A stretch of DNA of 49,738 bases from Ettlia oleoabundans (taxonomy: Eukaryota; Chlorophyta; Chlorophyceae; Chlamydomonadales), in NCBI GenBank assembly GCA_019693395.1, contig JAAMXP010002274.1:3625-53362 (forward strand), read 5' to 3'. The position numbers and the translations under genes were made by a program. The notes below the pieces were generated by a model that was given only the letters and a program-made list of their open reading frames with translations, was not told where the DNA came from and did not search any database. Of this stretch, positions 12,001 to 24,000 are shown piece by piece (the first letter of the stretch is position 1; every line of letters begins with the position of its first letter).

Positions 12001-15000
12001 CTGTTGCACAGGGTCTGCTGTGAAACCTGACTTCACGGCCAGGCAGCACCCACCTGTCCCGAGGCAAACCTCCAGCAACGGAATGTGGAAGGGATCTTGC
12101 AGCAGCACCGAGGCCTGAGCCGCCTTGATCACCACATTCACCCCACCAGCCGCCTGCGCAGCAGCAAATGCAGCCAGCTCAAAGTCCACCATCACCGAAA
12201 GGATCTCCTTAAGCAAGAAGCAACGTGGGCGTGGGCAGGAAAAGCGGGCTAGCACAATGACAATGCGGTAAAAGCGCAGGAACGTGGCGTCTGGAGCAGC
12301 CGAGATGCGCTCCAACAGCACGCTCCTCCCACCTGCTGCGCCATTGGCACCTCCTGCTGCTCCGAGCTGGGCTGGCGCAGCTTCCAAACATCAGCCAAGG
12401 CAGGCCCCTGCTCTTGTGGGTCTGGTGACGCCACAAAGGTGTGCAGCTTGTCGTCAACAGTCCAGGCTGCAGGACACGGGGTGAGGGCAAACACAATACA
12501 GGGATCGCAGGTTGATAAGATGAGACATCACTGATAGGCAGAATCACGAGCAGGACGGGGTGCTCCACGTTCAAGTGTGCCTGCCGATCCTTGTGTCCTG
12601 CCAATTATTCAAAGTGATGGGACAAACAGAGTTAGCGCAGCTCCATACCTGACAGTGGTGGAAGGGTGCGTGAATCGCGGCGCACAGACCATGCAGGCGC
12701 GCGTCCAGGGCTGGCCCTGGTGGCCGCATCCGCTCGCAAGCATTTGACGCAGTTGCGGGGCGGCGGATCCGTGCCAATGGTAGCCACACAGCCCATCGAC
12801 ACATACCTGCGCAGGCACAGCAGCAACAAGAACAGTTGCTTAAACACAGTACACTTTGCAAGTTTCTCGCAGCTATTCTTGGTTGAGACAGCAGCTGGTA
12901 CATCAAGCGGCAGCTCAACCACAGGCAGCGCTTACCCTGGGTATGGGATGGGGCGCCACAGAACCAGTCGACTGTCGGCATAGGTTGAGCTGTCCTCCCA
13001 CACAGGCTGGAAGCCACGCGGGGCTTTCACCAGCGGCTGACTCTGAGCCTGCCCAAAGCCATCCAGTGCACCTGTGATGCGTACAGAAGCGTGCAACATT
13101 GCGCGAAAAAAGAACTGCGTCGGCGGCGATGATTCTCAGCACAATATCCGCAACCAGCACAGTCTCTCTGTCATGCAATGCAACACACTAGCGGAGAGGC
13201 TATCTTTGCCAGCTCCCTGCGTCCCAGCGCCCCTGCTGGATTTCATTGCTCACCAGTGTCTTGAACGACTGAGACCGCAGGCGGAGGGTCATGCCCCCTC
13301 ATGAGGCAGTCACCCAGGGACGCGTAGCCAGGAGGAGGCAGCGGCCGCCAGATGCTCACATCCTCGAAGCAGACGTTGGTGGAGTCACCATCCCAGTCCC
13401 ATACCCTCCTGAAGTCCACCACTGCACTCAAGGAACACGCAGGCTGTGCAACCTTGCAAGTTCCGGGATGTGTGGGAAGGCGGTAGCAGCGAGGCTGGCT
13501 TGGAGGGCCAACTGCTGACAGAAAAGCAGCCCTAGCGAGCGCAGACAAGCTGTACCAGCAGCACTCCTGCCTTCTCATAGTCGCAGACGCTAAAGGCAAG
13601 GCCACCTGTAATACAGATTTGCAATGCACTAGGGTAGCAGCAGCAGCAGCAGCAGCAGGTGGACCCTTGCACCAGCAAAAGCTGGGATGCACCTGAGGGT
13701 GTGACAAGTCGGGCGACCGCTGCAGTCTTCAGCTCCCGACGCGACGACTGGAATGAGCGGAACATCTGCTGCGCATCCTGCTTCTTCTGCAGCCCCTCTG
13801 TGCCTGCCTGCTTGGACTGCTCTGCTTGGCCTTGACGTTGCTGCTGTTCGGAGCTGGGGGCAGCCCAGGGAGCCCCAGGCTCGACCGCTGCCCCCATCGC
13901 CAGCAGAGCAGCAGGGGTAATGCCAAGCGGGTTGCGCAGGTCGTAGCAGCGCTGCGGTGCCGGCCGCTGCTTGGTAGCTGCCAAGAAGGTGCCCAGGCTG
14001 TTGTCAACGCAATAGAGGTCAACGTGAGGCAAGGAGGTAGCAGCGGCGGCAGTGACGGCAGGTACGTGAGGCAGCTGCGGTGGCAGCGTCAGTCTCTCGC
14101 CAGGGCAGCACTCCACCAGGGTGCTTTCTGAAGGGGTGGGGGAAGAGCAGGCAACACTGGTGCTTTCATAAGCTGAGCAGACGGCAGCTTCGAGAACGCC
14201 AGACAATGGTGCACAATGCAAGACGGAATGTACTGCAGCAATACAGCCACCCTCCTTCTGTTCCTGCTGCCTCCCAGCAGTTGTTGAATCCCAGTGCTCA
14301 CCGTTCAGGCAAACCATGTCTGAAAGCTCCGGCTCTTTGTCTCCAGCTGTAAACAGGTCGCCGGCTGCCACATAACCAGCAGGGGGCACAGCCCGCCAGA
14401 TGGAGCCTCCAGCGCCAGACCACACACGGTTGTAGGCTGCTGGGTAGGCCACCAGCCCGCTGTTGACAGCAACAGCCAGCACCTCGAAGGTGGGCTGCAG
14501 CACACATACGCATGGAAGGAGGGCATTGCTGAAGAGGAGACTGGCGATAGGCAACTCCTTGTCGTTTGTAAAGGTAGCCAGGCAAGCATAGCAAACCAGT
14601 AAACGTGTAGGAAATCTCTACTTGCCTCCTTCCCCAACGACAGGCTCGGAAGCCCATTGCAACGGCAAGTAGCAACAAATAGCAGCCATACGAAGCCAAT
14701 GCTGCTGCGCACCTGCGATGTGCCTGGGGTCACGATATCTCCGGCCACACCATAACCGGTAGGCGGTCTTGCACGCCATACAGTCACCCCGCCCTCTGCG
14801 CCCGTGACTGCCAGGCTGACCGCCAGCTGCCCGCTCTGCTGGCCGGCAAAGAGCTCAGCGGGTTCGAAGGTCCACACCCGCTCAAACTGGTTGCAGGACG
14901 CCAGTGGTTGATCAGGCTTGGGCTGCAACAGCAGGTAAGCAAGCAGGCAGGCAAAAGAACCATTGCTTGATTCCACGTCCAAAGGCGGCAACTGATCAAA

Positions 15001-18000
15001 AACAAAAAACAAGCTGGATCGGTAGCAAGCAAAAGCCACCGACCATCATGGGCAGCAAACCCCAAAGCCCCAGGTTGTCTCGTGCATGCCCGAGATCTTC
15101 TGCAGCGCCCAGTATCACACCAACATCCTTTCACAACAACGTAACCATGGCAGCAGCACCTGCCAGCAGAACCTGCCAGGAGCACCTGCACCACTACCTA
15201 CTATGACCATCAAGACCAGCAGCGCCATGGCATGTTAGCACTGCAAGCGACTTCCCTCTGCCCCACCTGCATGAGCGGTTCCAGCACCGAGGCAGCAAGA
15301 GCTCCCCCCAGGTCAAGGACATCGGGGGACAATGTCAGGCGCAACTCAGAGGCATCCAGCTTGATATCAGTGCGAGCAGGGGGCCCTCCTGCAAGAGGAG
15401 AAAGGTGCATCAACGGCAGCGGTAGGTGCTCATGTATGTGCGATGAAGGGAGCCGGCACTAGCAGGAACCTGGCCAATAAAGGGGCGCAGCCAGGGAGCA
15501 GATTACCCAGTGCAAATAACCGGTTTGAGGCATCCCAGTGAGGCCACCGTCGCCAGATGGCTTACCTGGGCCGCTGCCGCCAGCTGCCAATGTGAAGTCA
15601 AGAGCCAGGCGGCAGGGGTCCAGAACAGTGCTCTCCCTTCGCCCCTGCAGCTTGCGCTTATGCTGGAAGTCCTCCTGCTCCCGTTGCGCCAGAGTGGCAA
15701 CGGCATCTGCAAGGACCCACAGGGAGCAGCAAGCAGGGGCAGGACAGTGGAATAGGGAAAACCAGGGTAGAGAGACAAAAACTCGCACATGTGGCACATT
15801 TATTATGCATATCCAAGGCTTGCTGGCTCAGGTGGAAGCCACGAGTCGTCCCTCGAAGGCACCCACATGCAATTTGCCAGCCATCCCCGGCATGTTTTCC
15901 TTTGGCAGTTTGCCCGCTTGCCTGAGATGACGCGTGTCTCTGCCCTCAAACCCTGTACCTGCACATGCCCGCTCTGCACGTTGTCCTGCATAGCCATAAG
16001 GCAGCATGTGCACAGCGCAAAACAGTTTCACCAGGGGCAATGAATTGACCTTGGATGTGAAATGCTGACGGGGTTAGTCTGAAGCTGCCGCTAAACCGCA
16101 ACAATAGTTGTTGGCAAGTGGTTTAATTACCTCCACTTTGTATGCTACCTCCAGATCAAGCGAAGCCGAGAGCAACTGCACCGCCCTGCTAGGCGGCGGA
16201 CGCCTGGCTGACGGTGGCTGGGCCTGCTGCAGGGATTGCTGGGCCTGCTGGCCCAGCTGCTGTGAGGCGGCGCGCACCAAGTCGTGCGTGCTGCCGTGGC
16301 GGGTGGAGGTGCCGCTGCCGGGCGCACTGCCAGCGGCGCGCTCGCCGCCATTGCTGCCGCTCTCGAGGTGCACAAACTGCAGCCCCAGGCCCACGGCTGA
16401 CAGCACAATTTCCAGATTCCTTGGTTGATCGTCATGCTGCTGCTGCTGCTGCTGCTGCTCATGTTGCGCCCCGCTACCCCCAGTGCCAGCTGCCTCTTCG
16501 CCACCGCCCTGTGACTGCTGAAGCTGCAGCTGTTTTTTGGGTGACAGCTGTCCCATCAGGCTGCTGGCTCTGGGAGAGGATATGGGAGAAGCTAGTCGTT
16601 GACGGGGCGGCTCAGCATGTGCATCAACAGTGTCCACCATCTCCACACCATCCTCCGGGTTGGCCAGCAACCGCGCACCTGGGAGCGGTTTGGGTGTCAA
16701 AAAGAAAAAGCAACCATCAGCACAGCACCTGTCGCATGCGCAGGACTGCTTTCTTTCGAAACGAGTTACCAGCAACTTCATGTTTTTCCTGAGTGCATTT
16801 GGCAGTTGGTAGGATGAGACAAAAACGGTAGTATAACATATGCTGTTTCATATATCCCCTTCCCCTAGCCAGCACTGTTGTTGGCAATGCAAAACCAAGC
16901 CGATTGTATGCCTACCTGGCGCAAGCTGGAGGCAGACAGGTAGCGCGGCGGCGTTCACTAGCCTGACGTCTCGCAACCGCAGCGTGCAGCCCGCGCCCAC
17001 CAGGATCAGCGGTAGTGGCTCATCTTCATGATGCAAGAAGGCAGGGCAAAGGGACGTCAGGGGTTCCAACAGGTGCAAGTACAGACAGGGAACTGTTGAA
17101 GACACTGGTGGCATTTCACTTGAATCCCTTGCAAACAAGAGCTCAGCCGCAATGCCTCTGTTGCCCGCATCACCTAGATTTTCCTTATCGGGCAGCACCA
17201 AGCGATGGCCGCGGCCATTGTACTCAAATGTAGTCACGCCGGGCGCATCAGCCAGCAAGCGCACGGCGGGGCACAGGAAGAGATCATCCTCTGCCTCACA
17301 TGGCTGGCCTGCATGCATCGCAAGGTATTTCGTGGGGAATGCGAATGACATTAGTATTGTACTCACTTCAGTAATGGGAATTTTTGAGGATCTGCAGAGC
17401 AGGATGACATTGGGACCCTGCTGCCACAGCATGTCTCCGTGCTGCGCTTGCCTTTGAGCACCACATCGTGCGACACAAAGGGGATGGGCCGGTTCTTCAC
17501 AAAGGCAAATGTGGGTACCACGAACTGGGTGATGGCCAGCAAGAAGCTGCAATGGCAACAAAACCCGGAGAATGGTAAATTGGGGTCGGGAGGTGTTGCA
17601 AGGGCGAGTGGCGTGCACTGCAATGCAATAACGGAGGGATCAGGCGGGTCTGTAGTGGGCTAACCCACGCTTTGAAAGCGAGTGCAACTTGCGCGGTCAT
17701 ATTGACTATGCCAATGTTTTTACGAGACCAATGCAGCTGACTACACATTTATTGCTTACCTCAGCTCTGCCACCAGCAGAGGCTTCTGCAACGTCAGCGC
17801 CAGGGCCTGGTGCGCCATGCCCGGCCCCGCAGCCCACTGCAAACATGGCAGAGCAAGTGTGCCTTACGTGTTTGTAAGTTATTTAGACGTTACTTTGGCG
17901 CTCTTTTGTTTCTCGATGGAATGCAGTATAGTGGCATTACACAGTGCACCACTTCACAGCACAAGTCAACCAAGCACATTGCCGTGGCACCACAGTACAA

Positions 18001-21000
18001 CACGCCATCCGGGAAGAGACATGCGTCCAGTTTAGGTCATGCACCCCAGCCCATTACAGCAGGGCACAGCACATCACAGCAGGGTACACAGCACGGCACA
18101 GCTAAGTATATGACTCACATCCAGCATGAGGAAGGATGCCTTGTGTGCGCTGGAGATGACTAAGCTTTGTTCCAGCGGCACCTCGGGCCGCAGATCTCGA
18201 GCCTCCACTCGTGGCACATTCACACCCACAAACATGGAGCCCTGTTGGTTGAGAACCAGGGACAAGGTGAATCAAGGATCAACTAAGCTCACACGGAGGA
18301 CAAAAGGGAGGGGATGGAGGGCCCATACAAGTTGATTAGACGTTAGATTTGTTGACATCACGAACCACAACAGACCCAATTTAGTATCCGGCACAAAACT
18401 TCTCTGCAATATGCGTCTTTCAATTGTTGTACCTGCCACTACTGCTGCTACTACCCAGCCCCACCTGCTCTGTGTTGCGGAAGGCGACCCATAAGTCAGC
18501 TATGGTGAAGCGCGCCAAGGGCAGCGAATTGGGCAGTCCCTCCAAATGGCGATGCACCTCCAGTTCCACCTCACCCAGGGATACCACAACCCTGGGAAAC
18601 AACACAGCACAGGAATGAACCGCGGATTGAGAATGCTGAGTAAAATACCTCAGAGTGCCGCGTGGAGACGGTGCAAGTAAGCGGTCTGCACAACCTTGGT
18701 AGCACAACCAAAGTTGGGAAGAGCCACAAAGGCAGCAGAGGTGGCAAAGCTGTGGGACGATAGCGACTGAGGTACAGCACTGGGTAGTGAGCGTTTGTCT
18801 AGAAACTGGAGGCCAAGTCCAAGAGGAGCATTACCACCCTGTACGTGGTAATGCCATGCATACCTAATATTGGTGGGGGATTTGTCGTCCTTGGCAGGGG
18901 CTGCCGCTGCGGCTGCTAATGCTCCAGCCGTCGTTCCGCTAATGCTGCTGCGCTGAAGAGATACCTCCCCGCTGCCTGTTGGTGCCAGCTGCTGCTGCTC
19001 CTGCTGCTGTGCCAGGGCCTGCTGCTGCTCCATGAGGATTGCCTGGTAATGGTCGGTGATCCAGCTGGCACCAGCTGGAAGCTCTGGCACCTCTGCAGCA
19101 CCAATGCAATCAGATTACAGACTCCGTCAGTAAACAGAGCATCATGGCGCTTGCAAACAATCAACAATAGGTCCCTGTGAAACTGTCCGGGTCCAGGCCC
19201 ACTGTTGAAGCTACTCGATGCTCATGCCACGCCCACAAACTTGATCAAGGAAAGCGAAATGGCAGAACACAGCCTGTCAATACCCTAAGCAACGTACTGC
19301 AGCATATTGTGATGGTTTGTGGGAGATCCACTGCAACAGGACCCCACCTGCAAAATTGTCTGCCGCCACCGAAGTAATGAGCTGGTACTCGATGTCGTTG
19401 AGGCTGGCCTTGAGGAAGGGGATGTCCAGGGCCATGTCAAACTGCGGCACAGGGGACACGCAAGGTACAGCATGTAGTCTGACCAGGCACCAAATCGTGC
19501 TAGCGCCATGACACTGCCGGGAACCGATATCTAGAATGCGCACAACAATGTAGAATATATCGGTTAAGCTCCGCTTATATTTACAGCAGAGAACAACCCA
19601 GCCCCTCTAGTAGCCAAGGGAAAAGCAGCTTACCATGGGCTCTTCGCCGCGCAGCTCCGGCTGCAGCGGTCGCCTCCAGCGCAGGTGCCACCCTGACTCG
19701 GCGTTTTGGAAGAGGTTGCCGCCACACTTGCCACCCTGCACAACCGTGCAGCCCACGCCTGCACACGCAGCACGATGCACGACATTGCAGGAAGCAAGGG
19801 CACGAACTTTTGCGCCCACGACCATAGGAAAACATCGCGACGCAAGTACCAACCAACAGAACCTGGTGGCCTGCAAAGCACTGCAGCAGAGCTACCTTGC
19901 AGCAGGCGCCATCCTGTAATGCAGCCTCACCTGAGAAGCAGAGGTGAACCGCCTCCACCAGCAGGTCCTGCTGGCTGCCAGGAATGGGCTGGGACACAAT
20001 GTTGTTAGTCTTCAGGGTCAGCTCGCCCAAGTCAACCTCAATAGCGTCCATGCTGTCTGCAACGGTTGGGATGCCAGAGATGGCGACGGTTGTTTGGGGT
20101 GAAAAAATGGAAGAAGCAGAGTTTTGGCCTTACTGCTGCAATGCCGCCAGATGGAGGCAATGCAGGCTGGAGAATGGAAAAAACACTGGTGCTTCACCTG
20201 AGCTGCGCGGCAGGCAAATGTTTGGGGCATTGGCCTTCACATCCATCAGCAGCACAAAAGGCTGCAGCGGCACTTGTGCCTGTCCCTGAGCCGCCTGCCC
20301 AGCACCGCATGCACCGCCACTCTCGCTCTTGGGGAGTGTGCCGCTCAGTTTCTGTGATGGTTGCTGGCCTTCAGATGCCAGAGAGGATGCTGCCAAACCC
20401 TCCCCCGCTGCCTCGCCTGCTGGTGGGGCCTCCCCTTGCTGATCCAGCGGCGGCAGTCGCATAGCCAGCATTGTTGTGATGTAGGTGAGGTTCTCTTGCA
20501 GGAAACGATACAGGAACACCATCTGCAGCTCTGCATGACAGCAATGGATGCCCAAGACAAAAACCCATGGCGTTACAACGAAACGAATCTCACTACGGGT
20601 TGGTTGGCCAGGCTGGGCGGGGTCCCTCAACCAGGCAGCCCCACTGTAGGCACCTCCTCAGCAGCTTGCACAAGCACAGCTTTGTTTGTTTGGCACTGAC
20701 ACAAGCACAGGTTTGTTTGTTTGGCACTGACAAACAGACCCGAGCCTCGGTTTCAACAAAACCCAGCAAGGTGCCTTGCCTGACAGCTGCGCCTGCAGGG
20801 TGTAATACTGCAGGCCCTTTGGCACTGCCGGGTGACGGTGGCTGGGAGGGAAGGAGCAAAACTCCACCGACACCTGCGGAGGGGAGGCGCTCCAGGTAAG
20901 GTGCAACAGCAGGCTACCAGCATACGCCAATCAGCTTCCCAGGAGGCTGAGGAGGCAGATTGAGCTCACCAGAGAGTTGATGCTGCCAGAGCGCAAACCA

Positions 21001-24000
21001 CAAGCTTGATGGTAGGGGTGCTCGGCGGGCAAGGTGCAATCCACAGCCTGCAAGGACAGCATAACACTCGGTCAATGAGTTCATAGCATAGCTCTGGCGA
21101 TGCCTGGTTAAGAGGACGCTGACAAAAAACTGGATCTGACTGCAGTGTCCGAATTTATATTTATATTGGCCCCAGCAAGCTGCCTTAAGCTGCTACCTTC
21201 CGCTGCCTGTGCTGCAGCGGTTGCAACAGTTAAGTGCACCTGTACGTTGCCCAGCGTTGACTGGATGCGCATGCTTGTGTCCGGTTTCACATCCAGGGCA
21301 AACGTGAAGCGATCCATAGACGCCTGCAAGAAGGCGTTGACCAAGGGGTGCAATGACTGAGTTTGCTGCTTGACCTAACATGAGAGGACTGACCCAGGGA
21401 GCAGCATGCATCACAGTGTCGCAGTTCACAAACCTCCAATAACATCGGGAAACAAAGAAGGCTTGCAAGACAACATGCACGCATAAATTGTGTGCGCTAC
21501 GACAAGGAACTGCAGCTGTCTTGCACCTGAGACAATGTGTCGCCACCGCTTCCCTCGTAGTTCATCAGCACTTGGAGGGTGCCCAGGCTGGCTGTAAGGC
21601 GGAACATAGTGCGCTCCTTTGACCCTGCTACGCCAAGCAGCTGCGCCTGCGGGCGTGGGAGGAAAAGAGAAACGCACTGGCAGTATGTCTAGCATTATTT
21701 GGATAGGAAGGGGTTTTTATTAAATCAAATTGCACAACCACAACTGGTGCCGCTTTGCCAGCTGGGACAGGCAAGCTAAACCTTGTTAGAGTAACAACCC
21801 CAAGCTGTGATACCATTCTTGCCTGATCTAGCGCTTCTTCTGCTTCCACACCCAGCGCAGGTGCCACCTCCGCGCCTTGAGCCACGGCCGCTGCCTGAGC
21901 TGCGGCATCTGGCGCCTCCGCAGCCTCGACCTGACAGGCTGCTTCCTCTGCACCCTCCTCAGTGCCGGCGCTGGGGCCAGCCTCAGGTTCAGCACCACCA
22001 AAGGCGACGGTGGCGACAGCCCCCACATCCAGCCCCATTGTGATTAAAGCTGCCACGGTGGGGCGGTTGCAGTAAAAGTACAGTGCACTGCAATACAGGG
22101 TTTGAGGGTGTACATCATCATATCGGGGGGATGAGGGAACAACAAAGGCAGAGGAGAAGCAGGGCAAGCAGGGCGGCGGCGACAAGGAATGAAAGCACAC
22201 GCAGGAAGGCAGGCACGAGCCAACAAGCCAGTCAGCCCTGAGCTCAAAACTTCTTAGATTTTACAAACCTGAGAGACACATCGAGTGATGTGTCCACGCC
22301 TTCGTACTCAGGTCCTCCAGGTTGGAGCAGCTTGAAGGTGAACTCAGCCAGGTCCTGGCTTGTGTGGCCACAGGCTGGTCCCCCTCTTGGTGTCAAACTG
22401 CCACTGACGCTCCGTCCTGCAAGCAAAAGCTTTGCCGAAACGCAGAGTAACTGGTTGCTTTGCTGAAAGGCAGCCGGCATTCTGGTGCGCTGGTTCATGC
22501 AGGGATAAAACAGCGAAACTGTACAAGGGGTTCCATCCACCCCTCAAATGATTGCAGAACGCTGTTGTCAAATCTTAAAGGGCAGGCGCAGCACCAGACA
22601 CTTAGGCATCAGCAGGCCTCCTCAGTGACTGCTCACCGTGCACGGAGGGGCTGAGAGGTCCTGAGCTGCTGCGTGGGGACACGCTGCCAGACACATGGTC
22701 ATCCGCATCGAAGAACACGTCCTCCCCCACAGGTTCAACACCTGCGTTGGTGGCACATTAGGAATAAAATCAGGAGGTTGAGGATTTTCCTCCAACACGA
22801 AGCATCAGTCTAGGTGGCTTCTTCTTGGCCTGTCAATAGTGCCAGTTCCATATACCAGCTTGCAATTTCATTGCAGCTTCTTCCTGCTACAAAGGGGACA
22901 TTGGGCACAGCCAGGAAAACACGTGAGTAATAGCCCTGCCAAAGGAGCAACTTGCCTGCAATGCTGCTGGCCAGGAACCTGTTCTTTGGGCACCGTGGCC
23001 CCACCAGCAAGTCTTCGATCTCCAGCGAGCCAAGGGCAGTGTGCACTGCATGAAGCAAAGCCATTACGTGTGCTCAGAACTATAAGTAAGGGCAAACAAG
23101 GCATCGTAAAGCAGGAACAGAGGCAAGACATGATAGTTTACCAGCAGTATGGACTTGCATGCGGTGCAAATCATTCTACCAGGCAAATGGGAGGCAGAGG
23201 TCATACTGTCACACTCAGACCCAGCAAGCAACCTGCACACCTGTCATGCCAGGAGCTCCATATGTGAAGCGACAGGTTCCACCCGAGGCGCGCAACACAA
23301 TCAGTGCCACCTCGCCATCCACATTCACAATGCCCGGCTGGTCTGACTCGGCCTGTTGTGCTCCCTGGCTGGCCTGATCTGCCTCGTCACCCTGCAAAAA
23401 GTACGTTTGCAGCATTAACACCATCAACAACGGCAATAAAGAAGCCCTGCACACTCGTTGCTCTGGCTTGGGGTTGCTCTGTTAATCTACGCCCTGCTTT
23501 CCTCACAATCTTCATCACGCACATCTAGTTGCCGGCTCTGTTATTCTTAACTTGCCTGAGGTGGCCACCAGGGGCTGGGCTCCCGCCCGCTCCCAAAGAT
23601 TGCTAACTCGCCCAGGTCAGCATCAACTTGGAGCATGGTGCTGGGTGCTTGGCCCGCCTCTGCAGCCTGCCCACCCGGTGACAGGGCCTGCAGGCACCAG
23701 GGGGGGCACAGTGTGGGACTTCCAGTTGGATGTGTGCAAAAGCGGTGCTACTACTAACGGCTCTTCAGATAAAATGCTGCCCAACTGCAAGCCCATGCAC
23801 AACCCTCCAAAGAAAGGACACCCCTCAGGGGAGTCAAACAACCAACCGATCTTCAGAAAATGAACCCCCTCCTGTCAGGGACAAAATTGGCATGTAAGAA
23901 GAAGTGCTACACAGGCCTGCACAGCAGTGGAGCCAGTGCCCGGCTCCTCCCCTTCCGTGGAAAGCGTGGAAGAGGCCTCTTCCCAGTCTGGCGGAAGCAG

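Noticed and set aside
13532..13620. Possible extra VPS13 exon (GLAFSVCDYEKAG)
   Set aside because: An acceptor exists (CTGTATTACAG), but every GT after it is in the wrong phase for the next exon. Joining 13693 directly to 13421 keeps frame and family similarity.
13636..13658. CAG/CTG triplet run that looked like a poly-glutamine tract
   Set aside because: It falls in the intron 13422–13692 between two VPS13 exons, so it is not translated in my model.
16214..16792. 192-codon plus-strand open frame
   Set aside because: Antisense of the long low-complexity VPS13 exon 16131–16678; alanine- and arginine-rich composition follows from repeated CAG/CTG codons.
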